Assembly (NCBI RefSeq): GCF_025766255.1
Contig: NW_026516785.1
Coordinates: forward strand, 62,001-126,000
Direction: 5' to 3'
Origin: Zychaea mexicana
Lineage: Eukaryota > Mucoromycota > Mucoromycetes > Mucorales > Lichtheimiaceae
DNA: 64,000 bases
In this document: one piece after another, positions 35,046 through 48,161 of the stretch
How the letters are laid out: each line of letters begins with the position of its first letter
Position numbering within the stretch: position 1 is the stretch's first letter
Notes under the pieces: model-generated
Databases searched by the model: none
Told to the model about the DNA's origin: nothing
Seen by the model: the letters and a program-made list of their open reading frames with translations, nothing else
Made by a program: the position numbers and the translations under genes

Positions 35046-37875
35046 ATGCTCAAGGATTTCAAGCGTCGCGTCAGCAGATGTTACACGCCGTCACCATCGA
35101 CCCTTGATACCAAGAAGAGGGACAGTACCATGAATGACAAGAAGCCCCCGCGCATGAACAGCACCAACGGAAACAACAGCACCAACAACAGCAACATGAG
35201 TAGCAAACGTAAGGAGAAACGTCCTCTTCAGCCATCGCCCACGATGGCCAGCAGTATGACGACGGCGATGGCACCATCGCCATCATCTCCTCGTCTTCCC
35301 AATATGACTGGTGCTGGCGCAAGAGTAATAATGCAAGGCGCTAATCGTAGCAACACCTCCAGCCTATCGACCTTGTCATTATCAACGCCATCCACTCCCA
35401 CGTCACTCGCCAGCCCATCACCTACACCCAATCGACTGCAATCATCATGTAGCTTGATGACCATCGGCAGTGATCAGCTTCTGGACCACTCGCACTTGAA
35501 GCCAGGAGTCAATGCCGAGCTGCTATCGTACAACAAAACGATCAACATGTATAGAGAAAATGCCAAGAAGACCAACAATTTGGATATCCAATGTGACTTT
35601 GCCATGTTTTTGGTCGAGGCTGCCAAACGCATTGAAGTCCCGGAAGACGAATTCGATGACAACGAAGAAGACAACGACGATGAAAACGAGGACAACCCTG
35701 GCAACAACAGCAACCATCGTCGCGATAGCAACAACAGCAGTAACGATAGCAACGATCATGTAGACGAAGACGAAGACAACGATACCGATGATAACAATAA
35801 CAATGACGATGTTCGTAGCTTTACGCCTTCAACAGCTTTCACGTCGATCAGTGCGGCGGAACGAGCCAACCAGTACAGGATGCGACAATCTTATCTGCTC
35901 GAAGCGGAGAAGCTGCTCAAGCAAGTTTCCCTGCGTGGCCATAGCGAATCACAGTTCTATCTGGGCAACATGTACGCAGCGGGAATACTCCACAGATCTG
36001 GCAAGCCAGAGTTCGACAAGGCATTCCCTTTGTTTGTACAAGCAGCCAAACACCACAATCCCGACGCGGCGTTTCGGTAAGTGTCCTTCTGTTTTATTTT
36101 TATATACTTTCGTAACATCATGGCGCGGTTCCCTTGCCGCCCAATTGCAAGTGTCCTACTTGTTCTCTATGTCTGGCATCTCCCACAGCACACAACTCTC
36201 CGCCTTCCCTTCCTTTCCTCCCCTTTCTCTATTAACCCAAAATACGTGTCCCAATGTGCATCCACCTCCCATTTCAAATCTCCTGCATATTTGTGTGTGT
36301 ACACAAATAGACTGCCTTTTCTCGTTCTTGCGCTCTTTCTCTCAATGAGCATGTCTATCTGGCTTTGCTCGCCGGAGATCTATTATGGGATCGTACACAG
36401 AGATACTGAGAGACAGAGAAAGGTCGAGCGAACATTTTCGCCTGAAATGATCGTTTTGGTTTAGTCCCTTGTCAAGCCGCCTTCCACCCCCCCGAACGCC
36501 CCTTTCCTTTTTTTTCATGTTGTGTGGAACACTTGTCGTTGTCTTTGTCGTCGTCGACCATTAAAGAACCAGACAAAAATGCCACTACGAATTTATTCCC
36601 CCCCGGGCCCCCAATTGATACGCATCACCATTACACACTCAATCATCACCCCCACCCCAAGCGTTCACCAGCAATTGGGTGCATGGATCGACAGATTCTA
36701 TGCATAAAAATGGAACCTACCGTTTTGTTATTCTTATTTTTGGATGGGATGGGGCAAGCAAACATGAAAGCAACAGGTTTCAAGTGCTTGCTTCTTTTAT
36801 TATTCTTATTGTTAATTTGTACACGTCCGTGTGTGCGTGTGTGTGTTGTACGTACATTGTATCCGCTAATCGTTGTTGTTGTGTTGTGTCCCTCTATTTA
36901 TAACCAATAGTACGGCCAAATGCTATGAAGACGGACTCGGGACCAAGCGTGACAGGACCAAAGCGTCGCAGTACTACAAGTAAGAACACAGTAGCTAGTA
37001 TACGTGCAGATAGTATAGTAACCAACCAACAGATGCTGACTCTTGCTGCTACCATTCTGCTCTACTCATCAAGGAAAGCGGCGTCTTTAAACCATCCCGG
37101 CGCAATGTATCGCTTTGGACTGGCCGAGATGAATGGTGAATTGGGTGTTACACGCAATGTGCGCGACGGACACAAATGGCTCAAACGTTCAGCCGAGGCT
37201 GCAACACCTCAGTATCCACATGCACTGCATGAACTGGCACTGTTGCACGAAAAGGGCTTTGATTCCGTCATATTCGCCGATCCCGAATATGCTGTCCATC
37301 TCTACACAGAGGCTGCCAGCCTGGGCTATGCTCCCTCTGCCTTTCGCTTGGGCGAATGCTACGAGTTCGGGCGCCTCCAATGCAAGATTGATCCTACTCT
37401 GAGTATCCAATACTACAGTATCGCTGCCAACCAGGATCATCCGGAGGCCTGCTTTGCCTTGACAGCATGGTATCTGATGGGAACTGACACGCTGGAATCG
37501 TCTGAGGACCAAGCCTTTGCGTGGGCGTACCGTGCAGCTTCAATGGGCTTTCCCAAAGCAGAATATGCAATTGGCTACTTTCATGAAGTGGGTATTGCCG
37601 TTCCAAAGGACATGCAGGAAGCAATTCGCTGGTACATTACCGCAGCAGACAAGGGCGAAAAGCGTGCGGCCGCTCGTCTTCATCAACTGCCTTCGCGGTA
37701 TCGAAGTAGCATCCGTCGATCGACAAGCGCCGTTGTCTCTGTGCCACCGCCACCGCCATCCATCCCTCACTCACCGTCGCGCTTTGTCCAGCACAGGGAA
37801 AGCTTCATAAGCCGCGCAAAGGGACTTTTGGGATCAAAAAAGGGAGGTGAAGAGCCCATAGCTAACTTTGTCTAG
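35046..37875 (+). CDS. SKT5: Sel1-repeat protein of the Skt5/Chs4 chitin synthase activator family
   Basis: In yeast, Skt5/Chs4 binds and activates chitin synthase III at the bud neck; a similar wall-synthesis role is inferred. Three exons (35046-36076, 36911-36979, 37074-37875) give 633 residues. The first ~220 residues are Ser/Thr/Asn-rich with an acidic Asp/Asn run near 200-260. Then come tandem Sel1-like TPR repeats, e.g. SQFYLGNMYAAGILHRSG, TAKCYEDGLGTKRD, AMYRFGLAEMNGELGVTRN, GYAPSAFRLGECYEFGRLQ, ACFALTAWYLMGTDT and AEYAIGYFHEVGIAVPKD. This block order is the Skt5 pattern. Two oddities: intron 1 is 834 nt, about ten times the local norm, and the protein ends IANFV without the C-terminal CaaX box known in yeast Skt5. 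The middle exon is only 69 nt and was identified from the repeat frame. Confidence 0.87.
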
Positions 37876-38916
37876 CCATTCTTCTTCCCATCCTCATTTT
37901 TTTTAGCGGCTCGCTTTTTGTTTTCGCACATCAATCGCATACCCCCTTTCATTTTCTTCGTAGTAGTCCCATCCCACGAGAAAAAAAGCTTCTTGCCATT
38001 TCCCCCCAAAAAACCCCCCTACGCGTTCCTTGCTTCTTACATCTTACATCTTACATCTTACATATTATTTACTTGTTTCTTCTCCCACCAGGCCCTATCC
38101 AATCACGCCAGTCTCGCGTACCCACTCAATCTTTGCACATGCATTTTATATTCGTATAGTAGATAACCCCATGGACCTGTAACCGTCTGTAATTGGCCGC
38201 TTTGCAAATAGCGCATTTTCTATATCTTCAACTGTTCTTTTACTTTCCTTTTTTTCCCTATCACTTCGTCCTATGTAATAACTCTCTTTTGTCTCGTTCT
38301 CTTTCTCAGACGCTAAAAAACGCAAGCCACTGTGCTACTAATAAAACCAAACCACGTATATATTATATGGATCTTTGAAACTCTTTGTTCGCTGTTTCTC
38401 AATCACGATGACGGGGGCGTAGTAAATATATAGTAGAAGACTGGAAAATGAAGAAAAAAGTGATACAAACTGTCGTGCATGCATGCATACATGTACATCA
38501 AAAAAGCCAAGTCGATTAATCATAAATTTGATTACATCTAAATGCGGGCGCCAACGTGCATTTTGGATTCACTACTATAGTATCACTGTAGTATTGGCAC
38601 CACACATACAAAGACGGAGAAGTGTGGTCTGCATAGTTTCAATTGCATACCTAAAAGCGATGGTTATATAGTAAGAACTTCTACCAAGAAACATCTATAT
38701 GTCGCCTTCACCCCCGAACAAAAAAATCCACGCTAATATTAGTAAAGTTCTAATTGCAGCAACAGCAAAAGTGCGTCTGTTTATTTGTTGATTTTCCATC
38801 TGTAGTCGCATTCGGTGCCGATTAGATTATCAGTCGTTGACATCTAGTACATAGCAAACACACAGCACTTTGTTTTATTGACTTTATCGTTATTACTATT
38901 ATTATCACCCTTATTA
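37876..38916. other. Convergent spacer between SKT5-like and ATG14-like genes
   Basis: Contains a four-copy tandem TTACATC(T) run at about 38036-38064 and several AATAAA-like sites. No gene is supported. Confidence 0.5.
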
Positions 38917-41081
38917 TCACAGTAGCGGCCTGCTGAGTCGAAGCCCATTTCGTTTTACAGCTGCACTTAATCTGCGATAATAATAAGGATACTGCTGCAG
39001 CAGCTGCAAGTGCGTTTGCTGCTGTTCTGACCGCGAATCTTGCTGTTCTACGCCCCCACTACCACTGCTGTTATGGCGATGATGATCTTGTGATGCTGAC
39101 GATGATCCACTCGCCATCATATTTCCTATGACATTTCGGCTCATACCAATGACTCCAGGCATGATCGTAGCGCCTAGCTGGAATATACTTTCACCTTCGC
39201 CATTAGGTCGACCAAACGATGGCATCACATCCACCAGGTTCCAAGTTTCGCGATTGATGCCTCCAACTCCGTCACCGTCGTACTCGTCTTCTTCGTCATC
39301 CTGTATGTCATCCTCGCTATTGTCGAGTAATCCGTCATAATAGTACCACTCGTCATTGCTGCTACTGTTGTTCATAGTGTTGTTGCTATTGGTTTGTAAG
39401 AGACCATTGAGAACCAGCTCTTTGTTCAATTCTCTAGTGATGGGGGATCCACTTTGGTATCGCTGCGCTGTGATTTTCAATACTTGGTGAAACTCGAGAG
39501 GAAAATCGACCCCTCGGATGCTCTGGTATATGGAGAGATGCGATCTTCTATTTATTGTTGTTTACAGCATTGATTATGAATTAAATTAAAAGCTTTGACC
39601 AATTCTTCTCCTGCCGCCAATCCTCTCCCCTTTGTCCCCCTCTTTTTATGATCGAAGCCACACTTACAGTCCGAGCCTTTGTGAGCGACAGCAAGCCATT
39701 AATGCTTGTAATGAATTAGCTACTTGCGATAATTGTATTTCAACGCCTTGAGAGTGACACAAATATGCAATGTCATAATTAAGCATGGCCATGCCAATAG
39801 TAAACCGTCGGAGGTTCTTGTCATCCAGAAACAATGGCATCTTGCTAAAATATGATATAACAATGTCCATCAACATATTTTCTTCCTTTTCCCATCTCCA
39901 CTGATAGAAATGCCACTTTTCATATCTACCTGCTATGACGTAGTTTGGCTGTAGCAGAACGTACATAAGGATACATTGTCTTGTGAAAAACAGGAAAAGG
40001 GAGCTTCACACCCAGATAACGAGTGATCAGACCGAGCATGTGAGTCAGATGACCGATAGCCGCATTCAGCTCTTCTTTCGAGTATTCTATAAAAGCAGAT
40101 AATACAATTAATCAACAATCTTCTTTGAAGCTGATAGAAAGACACGACTCCCCTTCCGTTCCCTCTAAGTACAAAACATACTGGATACATCAATCACTCG
40201 AGCTGGTAGCGTCACCCCGCATATATACAAATCTTCTGGCTGCCGCTGCTGTTGTTGCTGTAGATTGTGCTGTAGCTGGGAATGATGTTGATGATGATGA
40301 TATTGATGGGAATGTTGCAGTGGTATCGAGCTACTACCACGCTGTTGTGCAAAAGGTAAGCTCGGCGAAGCAGCGGAAGACGAGGAGGATGATGTAGATG
40401 GTATTGGTCGAGGTTCAATACTTGTCGCCGTTGCCATTATAGCAGGACTGCTGCTATCTTCCACTACACCAGGCTTAAATTCGAAAAGAGTGATGGTCTC
40501 ACGAACCAAAACACTTCGTGCTTTGACTATTGATTTATGTAATCGGTGCCATCTTTTGGTGGTATGTTCAATATCATTTGCACAATCAGCCATAGCCGCT
40601 TCAATATGACCTCGATCCACGTTTTCAAGTCGATTGCGACGTTTTTCAATTTCCACACGTAATTGTTGTATGCGTCGGCGTGCTGCATAAAAGAATCATT
40701 ATGTTAATCTGGTACTCGTATACAGTTAATGGCAGGCCCGTATTTTTACTAACCTGCTACACAATCCTCATTTAACTGCTGCCGTTCTTCATTCGCTTTT
40801 TTTATATTTGTCGTGGAAATGTGCTTTTTCGACCACAGTTCACGGATCCGTGAGGTGCTTTTCACGTATTCGGCAGCTTCGTCAACCAGCTTATCTCGCT
40901 CAGCTTCAAGCGGAGCAAGTTCAACATTATGACTGTCCAATCTTACACACAAAATTAGTTCAGTGGACACAAACGAACGGGTTTCTTTTCCTTTTTATAT
41001 AGGCTCTCATACTTACTTGTCTTTTAAGCATCGTCGACAGTAGAATTTTCGATTGTGAGTATGGCAATAATGGCACTCCAT
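38917..41081 (-). CDS. ATG14: Atg14/UVRAG-family subunit of the Vps34 PI3-kinase complex
   Basis: This family links Vps34-Vps15-Beclin to autophagy (Atg14) or endosomal sorting (UVRAG/Vps38). Six exons (41081-41017, 40941-40754, 40682-40182, 40086-39930, 39844-39668, 39520-38917) total 1692 nt, 563 residues. The N terminus MECHYCHTHNRKFYCRRCL has two CxxC pairs, as in Atg14/Barkor, which is why I prefer Atg14. Residues about 25-150 are a coiled coil (RRRIQQLRVEIEKRRNRLENV). After a His/Gln/Ser-rich insertion comes the family core: EDLYICGVTLPARVIDVS, YSKEELNAAIGHLTHML, YLGVKLPFPVFHKTMYPYV, KMPLFLDDKNLRRFTIGMAM and LNYDIAYLCHSQGV. The C-terminal ~200 residues are low-complexity and acidic. An exon boundary near 39930/39844 was chosen because it joins the two core halves in frame. 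Confidence 0.82.
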
Positions 41082-41193
41082 TTCTTATTGGAATTCATAA
41101 AGAGAAGAAAAAAAAGGTTACATGCAGAGCGAGTGAGAAATTCCCAAGTATCAACAACTCCGATGCTTTGTGTAGTTGCTTTATTCATTGTAA

Positions 41194-42470
41194 CTATCGA
41201 TGTGTTGGATACATTGGTAAGGTATTATTATTAGGAGAACTGTTGTTATTCGCATTGCTTGTGGCAATGTACATGGCGGCTTGCTGTGGTTGTTGCTGTT
41301 GAGGATGATGATGCATGTGTTGTATTGGTTGTTGCTGCTGCGGATGAATATGATGATGATGCTGCTGTTGTTGTTGCTGCTGTGAAGATTGGAAGTATTG
41401 TGGCATGTGACCAGCCACCTGTGAAGCAGCGCTTTTGAGCTGCTGATAGTTTTCCAAAAGAACATTGTAATGTTGGCGCCATAATTCCACCTCCTTTCTC
41501 AGTTCAGCAATTGTTGCATCTCGATCTTCCACTTCCTTATAGATTGATGCTGCCCGGGTTTCAAGCGCTTGTCGACTGTTTGCCAATCGTTTCATTTGTC
41601 TTTCACTCTCTTGCCATTTCTCTTTGACTTTACGGAGCATTTGATGACAATGCTCGTGTGTTGGCACAGCTGCTGCCTGTTGTGGCTGCGGTATTTGCGT
41701 TGCTGCTACAGGTGATGGTATTGAAGGCCGTAGTGGAGGTGTTTGACGTATCGAAGAACTTGGGACGGATGATGGAGAGAGCACCTGTTGATGTAGTTGT
41801 GGTGATGATGCTAATGGTACGGTAATAACTGGAGGGGATGTTGTTACTGTAGCTGCTGCTGCTGCTACTGCTGTAGCAGTAGGTGTTGTTGTAGATGATT
41901 CTGGCGCGGAAGTCCTTGGCAGCTGTTGTTGTTGCTGTTGCGTTTGTGTGTTTTCTTGCTTTAGTTTTTTAACCTCTTCTTCGAGATCAGATGTCTTTTT
42001 TTCTAGGTCGATACGCTGTAGCCGCTCTTCTTGTAATATCTCAAATAGCAGTTCGTAATTTTCGCGTGCAGTGTGTAAATAGTCGGCATATACATCGCGT
42101 TCTTTGGATGACTTGTACATTTTTTCTTCATACATTTTGGTTTCTGTTTCTGCATTCGAAGCTTGGAGTTGAAGCCCGGATATCTTTTGCGATAGCTTTG
42201 AAAGGAAAGACCGATAACTTTCTGGCGCTCGTCTACTGTTGGCTTCTGCGCGTAACGCCTCGATTACTTCTTGATCCTCAGAATCTAAACGAATTGTGCA
42301 ACAATCATACACAAGCAGTGTAAAGTGCAAACAGTGTCAGCGTAAATGAAGTAACGGTAAGGTAATCTCAAGAGAAAGGTCAATCATTGTTTTACTCAAA
42401 TCTTACTTGAGTAGGCACTGTAGTCGGGTGGCCAAGTAGGTGACTGTGAGGTAATGGAGTTTGTGTTCAT
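41194..42470 (-). CDS. Hypothetical coiled-coil, Gln-rich protein
   Basis: Two exons (42470-42407, 42284-41194) encode 384 residues. I do not recognise the family. A first coiled coil (about residues 40-135) runs from EALRAEANSRRAPESY to DLEEEVKKLKQENTQ. A Pro/Ser/Thr/Ala-rich linker with a polyQ run follows, then a second coiled coil (about 230-320) from EHCHQMLRKVKEKW to LLENYQQLKSAA. A His/Gln/Asn-rich tail ends in YPTHR. Two heptad regions with a flexible middle suggest a scaffold or dimeric adaptor; no catalytic motif is seen. Its stop lies only 112 bases before the ATG of the ATG14-like gene on the same strand, which is tight spacing for this window. Confidence 0.75.
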
Positions 42471-43285
42471 GTTGGTAGAGGGCTTTGCTCCTGACACTGT
42501 AAAAAAGATTTATTTTCTGATGGTTGAAATAAAGAATGAGCCTCAACTAATGATATAGAAATACATGAAAAAGGTTATGTACAGATGACGGGAATGAGAT
42601 CCAAGGAAAAAAGCGAAAACCCGCGTTCGACTGACCACAGCTGCCAAAATAAAAAGACGCACGAGAGTCGCTGAGTGTGTGAGCGGCGGAGATAATATAC
42701 AAAACACAAATGCTCACACTGCAACTGTGATACTGGATAGTCCGCCTTTCTACTTGTTGTGGCTATTATATAATATGCGACTAAAAGTTGTCATCACAAC
42801 AAATTTACAGTAATTCGACTATGTGTCAGTAGCAAACTCTTTTCTGCAGAAGGATTTACTCATATATGTGTGATTTTACGTAATATTATAGAGCTTGTTT
42901 AATTATGGCACATGTATATTCTTTGTTATAGCCAAGCATGCCTTGGTTTTGGTCCAAAAAAAATGTACAATCTTGAATAGTGCTACTCCTGATCACTACA
43001 GAGATTCAATTCTCCACAGCCTACAAAAAATAAAAAGCGACCCAGTGCTATGGTCAACGGTCTAATTCATGTTGTTATATTGATAACGACAACTCTTCAT
43101 TAGCTGCGCTATAGTTTGCTGAGATTTATTACGTGAAAGACGTGTTCATGTGCTAATCAGAAACTCAAATTCTAAGGGTAGATGAAACAACTTCAAAGGA
43201 AATTGTAAAACGACGATATGATTACAGACAATGATTGATGATGCTAAAGGGTATGCATGTACGATGTGAATGCGCATAATGCAGC
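42471..43285. other. Spacer, promoter of the coiled-coil gene
   Basis: AT-rich with no supported coding sequence. The part next to 42470 should act as the promoter of the minus-strand coiled-coil gene, and the part next to 43285 as the 3' region of the C2H2 gene. Confidence 0.5.
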
Positions 43286-44860
43286 TTATAAAAGGATATA
43301 TGGTGTAGGTGCTGCTCTAAAAAGACGGGCTCTTCTACATTTTCTATTGCCTCTATGCTTTGTCATAACGTATTTGCGGGCAAATCGAGATCCACAGATA
43401 TTGCATCTATGTGGTCTTCTATCGTCATGGACTGATAATTCGTGCCTGACTCGATCTCGCCTGCGAGTAAAAGTCTCATTGCAAAAACGACAAGCCTTAC
43501 CATCTTCTCCTTCCACGGCAAATGATCTCCCCGGTGGTAGATCATTGGATGATAAGACCGATCTCACTAGTTGGTCGCCACGAGACGGAGGAAGCTGCTG
43601 TTGCCGATGCCCTTCGGGTGCCGTAGTAGTAGAAACAAAAGACGTCCGTTGTACGTTTGTAGCGAGCTGGGGCTCTTGTAAGCTACCATTATGATTCATT
43701 GGCACCCTGCTGTTATTCCAATAAGAAGCCATTCGGCCACCGTCATGATTGATGTTAATATCCTGCTGCTGATGGTTGTCATCAAATAGCATAAAATCAG
43801 AAAGCTAAATGAATACAAATTGGTATAAGCAAGTGCCACACATGCATGTGAGCTGGCAAGAATACGGTTTCAAGTCAATAACGAACGTACATTTGACAGT
43901 GAGGTGCTTCCTGGAATGATCACGTTTGTTGGTTTTGTTGTTGTTTCAGACTCTTGGTTTCGTGTTTCTTCGCAAGGAGGGCTCCCTGTAGGTTGACAAC
44001 GACTGAAAAGCTCGACACATGGTTGAGCATCCTCAGATACAATGCTTAGCCTGTTCAAAAATAGCTGCATGTACGCATCATCGTTACTACTTGTCATGAG
44101 CGGTGCTTCCTATGTATGAATTACATATAAACAAACATTGCGGAGTCAGAAAGTGACAGATGGATTTGCATGAATTTTATATACTTTTATTTACCTCCAT
44201 GACAATATCATCTCTGCCCTGGTGTTCACTAAGCTCATTGTTACTATGGTGATGCATTCTATGCTCGTCTTCTACTTCTGGATCCCATGATGCTGCCTCC
44301 GTAGTGATATGATTACAACCAAAAAAGCGACCGACAGCCTCATCTTTACACGCGACATCATCATCAGAAGATGCGGCGGCGGCGGCGGCAATACCGGCGG
44401 CGTCATCAGGGGTAAGACAATCAAAGTAGCCCGTAGAAGATAAGGAAGTACTACATACGGTTGTTGGTGTCGAAAATAGTTGTTGACCCTCAAAAGTATT
44501 AGGCGAACAGTATAGTGTCGATGCCTTTGAAACTGACAATCCTATGCCATCATCGCCAGCAGAATCCAGATAGTGACAGCCGGAAGAAGGGGAATACAAA
44601 GGAGAGGAGGGTGCAGCCATCGCAATGCTTTGATTATGGTTGGTAGGTTGGCGGCTTTCGTCGTTGTCATCATACAGCTGCTCTCTACCAATATCATTGA
44701 ACGGTGAAAGGAAACAGAGGTCGCTTGACCAATGATAGAGCTGCTGGTAATCCAATTGTTGTTGTTGTTGTTGTTGCTGAGTATACGTGTCAACGGTGCT
44801 AGGTTGTTGATGTTGTTGTTTTGCCCACCGGGTGGACTGACTGTAGCCTTGAAAGTTCAT
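43286..44860 (-). CDS. C2H2 zinc-finger transcription factor
   Basis: Three exons (44860-44195, 44109-43891, 43804-43286) encode 467 residues. The first ~390 are low-complexity (Gln, Ser, Asp, His) and typical of a fungal activation region. Two adjacent C2H2 fingers lie near the C terminus: about 400-421 (CRFCNETFTRRRDRVRHELSVH) and about 429-451 (CNICGSRFARKYVMTKH, possibly ending C-C-H-C with the later RGNRKC). A short basic tail follows. The first finger linker DDRRPHRC resembles the classical TGEKP-type linker only in length. Target genes cannot be inferred. The start MNFQGYS is the first ATG of the open frame. Confidence 0.83.
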
Positions 44861-47800
44861 TATTGACGATGCTCATATGAAGATTCCAGACAACTTGAGA
44901 TGATGATCTATTTTCCTGCGCTGGTTGCTGCACTTTTATATCCTGATGATGGCCTTGCAAAGGAAGACAGCTGACTTGTAACAGGAGCAGTAATAGCAGT
45001 TTGTCGTTATTATCGATTTCTGATAGTAGTCATTTGCAATTGTTGTTGCGCGCCACAGGGCGTTTTGTGTGTGTGTGTATGTCTGTGTGGGTGTGTAAGA
45101 GAGCAGAAGGAAACTGCTGAAGCTCATCCGCCATCCTTCTAGTAACAAGTATATTCGTGAACCAATAAGAGTTGGTGCCACCGTAAAAGCGAAAACCATA
45201 ATCTCATTAGCGCTCATGGCTTTTTCTCCCCACGTTCCCGTTTCTGTTAAAACCCCGCATTTCGCTGGAAGCAGTAGTGGAGAACAACGGCGTTGCTCAT
45301 CGAAAATTCACATAAGTACTCAGCAAACGACATAAATGTAATTTGCCTAAGCGTACACCTGACTAATACTCTTCAACCCGATAGGTGCTATGTATTATGT
45401 GCTGATAGTAGGTTGTCGTGCAAAGAATAGGTCACCCCTGCGTAGTTTTTGAGATTTACATAGTTCTGTATCATATACAGCAAATAGCTGCAACTATATC
45501 TCTACGTTGGTAATAAGCTATACTTTATTTGCTCAGAAGCACAAAGAAGTTTTCTCAATACGGCAACATTGCAAGTGAGCTCAATCGTGAGCTTCCGTCA
45601 ACTACCCAAGTTTCCATTTCTATCATTGATTCAGCATTCTTTATCAGCTGTAGCACTGTAACAAGACCAGGAAATGGTTAACCTGGTATACAAGCAAAAA
45701 TGCCGCCATTACACGTGAATGTTTAAGCCCGGTTTAGGAAAATAAATGCGCGGGGAGGGTCAGAAAGGGGAAAGAATGAATAAAGAAGGCAGGTAAGTGA
45801 AAAAAAGAATATTGGTCAAGAACGAAAAATGTGGCGACTTTTAAGTTGCAATAAAAAGAAAACAGATCAAGAAAGATAGAGTGCAACTATTTTCGGATGG
45901 AAAACCATCATTATGCTTATGCTCTTTTGTTATAAATGAAAATATTCTCGCTTGGTGGCGGATTGTCTTTAGGTGCGAAAATACAGTTGATGCAGCTGTA
46001 ATGAAGTACCCCCCCAGGTGAAAGAAAAAAACAACCAGTAAAAGCAGACGCCGTGATCCCAGTGATCCGTTTATGTTTGACAATGACAGACGCGAAACTT
46101 AAAAAAAGTGCTTTGGTGTTGTCTGATATAGTTATACTGCAGCATTTTTACTAAACTGTCCCACAGTAATTTACTGTCAAATCCCTGCTATTCTATTTAT
46201 TAGCCTGTCGCTTACCCTCAGATATAATCTGAGAAGCAAGCTTCAGCATGTTTTGTCCTCTTCCTGATGATGTTTTCCATTTCGCATTTATATTATGATA
46301 CTCAATGCTACTAGCAGATAGTCTAAAAAAACACGTAAGAAACAAATTAGCTTTTTGCTCCTCTTATTTGCGTATCCTCCGTCTTCCTGATCAGCCGGTG
46401 TATTTTGACGGTCAGTTGATGATGATATACTGGTCTTTGCTCATTATCGTTGTGTCTAATGATTTGCATGAATGGGGGAACTGTGTGGTATATGGTGTAA
46501 TGGTAGTACCCGAGTTGTTGGCGATCTGGTGCGGACCCCACCAGCCATTTCACTGTTTTTCTTATATAAACACTTTTTCTCCTTCTTTTCCTTTTCAAGG
46601 AGCCACGTTTTATATGTGTTATATAGTCGGTAGCTATCGCATTTACATATCCGCATATTGTATCAGATGATTATAAGCGGCGCAGCATAGAAAGAACAGC
46701 ATGCTGTATCCACATGCATTTGAAAACGGGTCATTTTGGGATACGTTTATGATATGTAATGAGATAGCTTACTGCTGTACGATTGCGCAGACATCGTTCA
46801 CAACGATAAATGTGTCCATAGTTGACTTGATACTGAAGACGTTTATCTGCATAAAGTATCAGCATACACACCACGTTAAACAATCCAAATCTTTACCATA
46901 TATAGATACATAACTCCGCGCCACGCTCACAATATCGAGACCTTGTTAAAAGATAGAGTAATCTCCATTGCTGATGATGTTGGCGAAAAAATGTTAGAAG
47001 CTGTTGAGCTGCTTTCTTATAGCCCGAGTAAATCCAGCATAAGTATGTAGCAACGTTCTAACTAACATGTATACGATAAAACAACAGATACGTGCAGCCT
47101 TAAGCACCAACATAATGTCTACGATCACAACTATGCATTTCTCTTGGCAATCTTTGTCACATGTCCCACTTCTAACACAACATAAAGAAAAGCTTTCACT
47201 AGCATTTACAGAGACGCTGATATTCAAACCTGTAATTCCTCAAAAGACAGCAGGTCAAGGGGTGCTCATATTTCTTGAGATTTGGAGTGATATGATGGAT
47301 GAGGAATTGTGTGCTATAAATGAATATCTCGTTACACGGGATTTGCAGCATGAACAGTAGCCGACAACGATTTGCACTTGAAGGCAGCGATCATCCTTAA
47401 GCGCTGCAAGAAAAAGACCACAAACTTATATGGAGGGCACTAGCTGTTTGCTGTAGTCTTGCGCTTTTTTGCAATAGGCTCTTGGTGCAAGTCCCACCGT
47501 CCCTTTGTTTCTACACCTGGAACGTCAGATGCTGCGAGATGGTGCAACCATCGCCGAAGCAACTGATTTCCATTTAAGCAAGGTGGTATCCTCACACTAC
47601 TCTTATAGACTATTTGTGCGCGTGCTGCGGTCTTGATGCCTTTCCATATACGCTCAAGTGCTTCATATACCTGGTATACTTGTACCTCGCTTACCTCCTG
47701 AACAGCATTTTATCTATCATCCATCATATGACGGTAGCTGTTGCAGTATAGTTACAGATCTCCTCTTGCTTCTGACATATAGCTGCACAATTTTACCATG

Positions 47801-48161
47801 TATTGTCATGATAGCACAGTATAGAATGGATAATTACTATGTATTCGCGTCTCATTTAGAAAAACCAGAACCCACAAGAAACCGTCATCACGCAATATCT
47901 CTTATAGCATAACCTTACATATTCTAATTGCTCATTCTCAAAACAAATAACTGACATATGACAGCAAACAAGCATAATGGGTTCTCGAATGGTTGTGATG
48001 ATAAAGTAGGTTTCCGCCCCTGTTGCCATGGTTACAGAATGTCGCGCAGTCGCATTGGCAACCAATACTATATTTGGATTCGTCGCTATAAAGGCAGAAA
48101 TTCGCGTCGCGGTGGCGCATGAATTTATATTTTTTCTTCTTCTTTGAGCCTTTGAACTTCA
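44861..48161. other. Large divergent spacer between C2H2 gene and MOG1
   Basis: At 3.3 kb this is the longest unassigned stretch. Open frames at 46305-46670 (+), 47067-47360 (+) and 47938-48177 (-) have no motif or plausible splice partners. The sequence is AT-rich and unlike neighbouring exons. It may hold regulatory sequence or decayed mobile DNA; I cannot show either. Confidence 0.4.

Noticed and set aside
36081..36464. Open frame inside intron 1 of the SKT5-like gene
   Set aside because: Hydrophobic low-complexity translation, no motif, and no splice sites that keep the Sel1 frame.
46305..47360. Two + strand frames in the large spacer before MOG1
   Set aside because: No motifs, no start context or splice partners, composition like the AT-rich surroundings.
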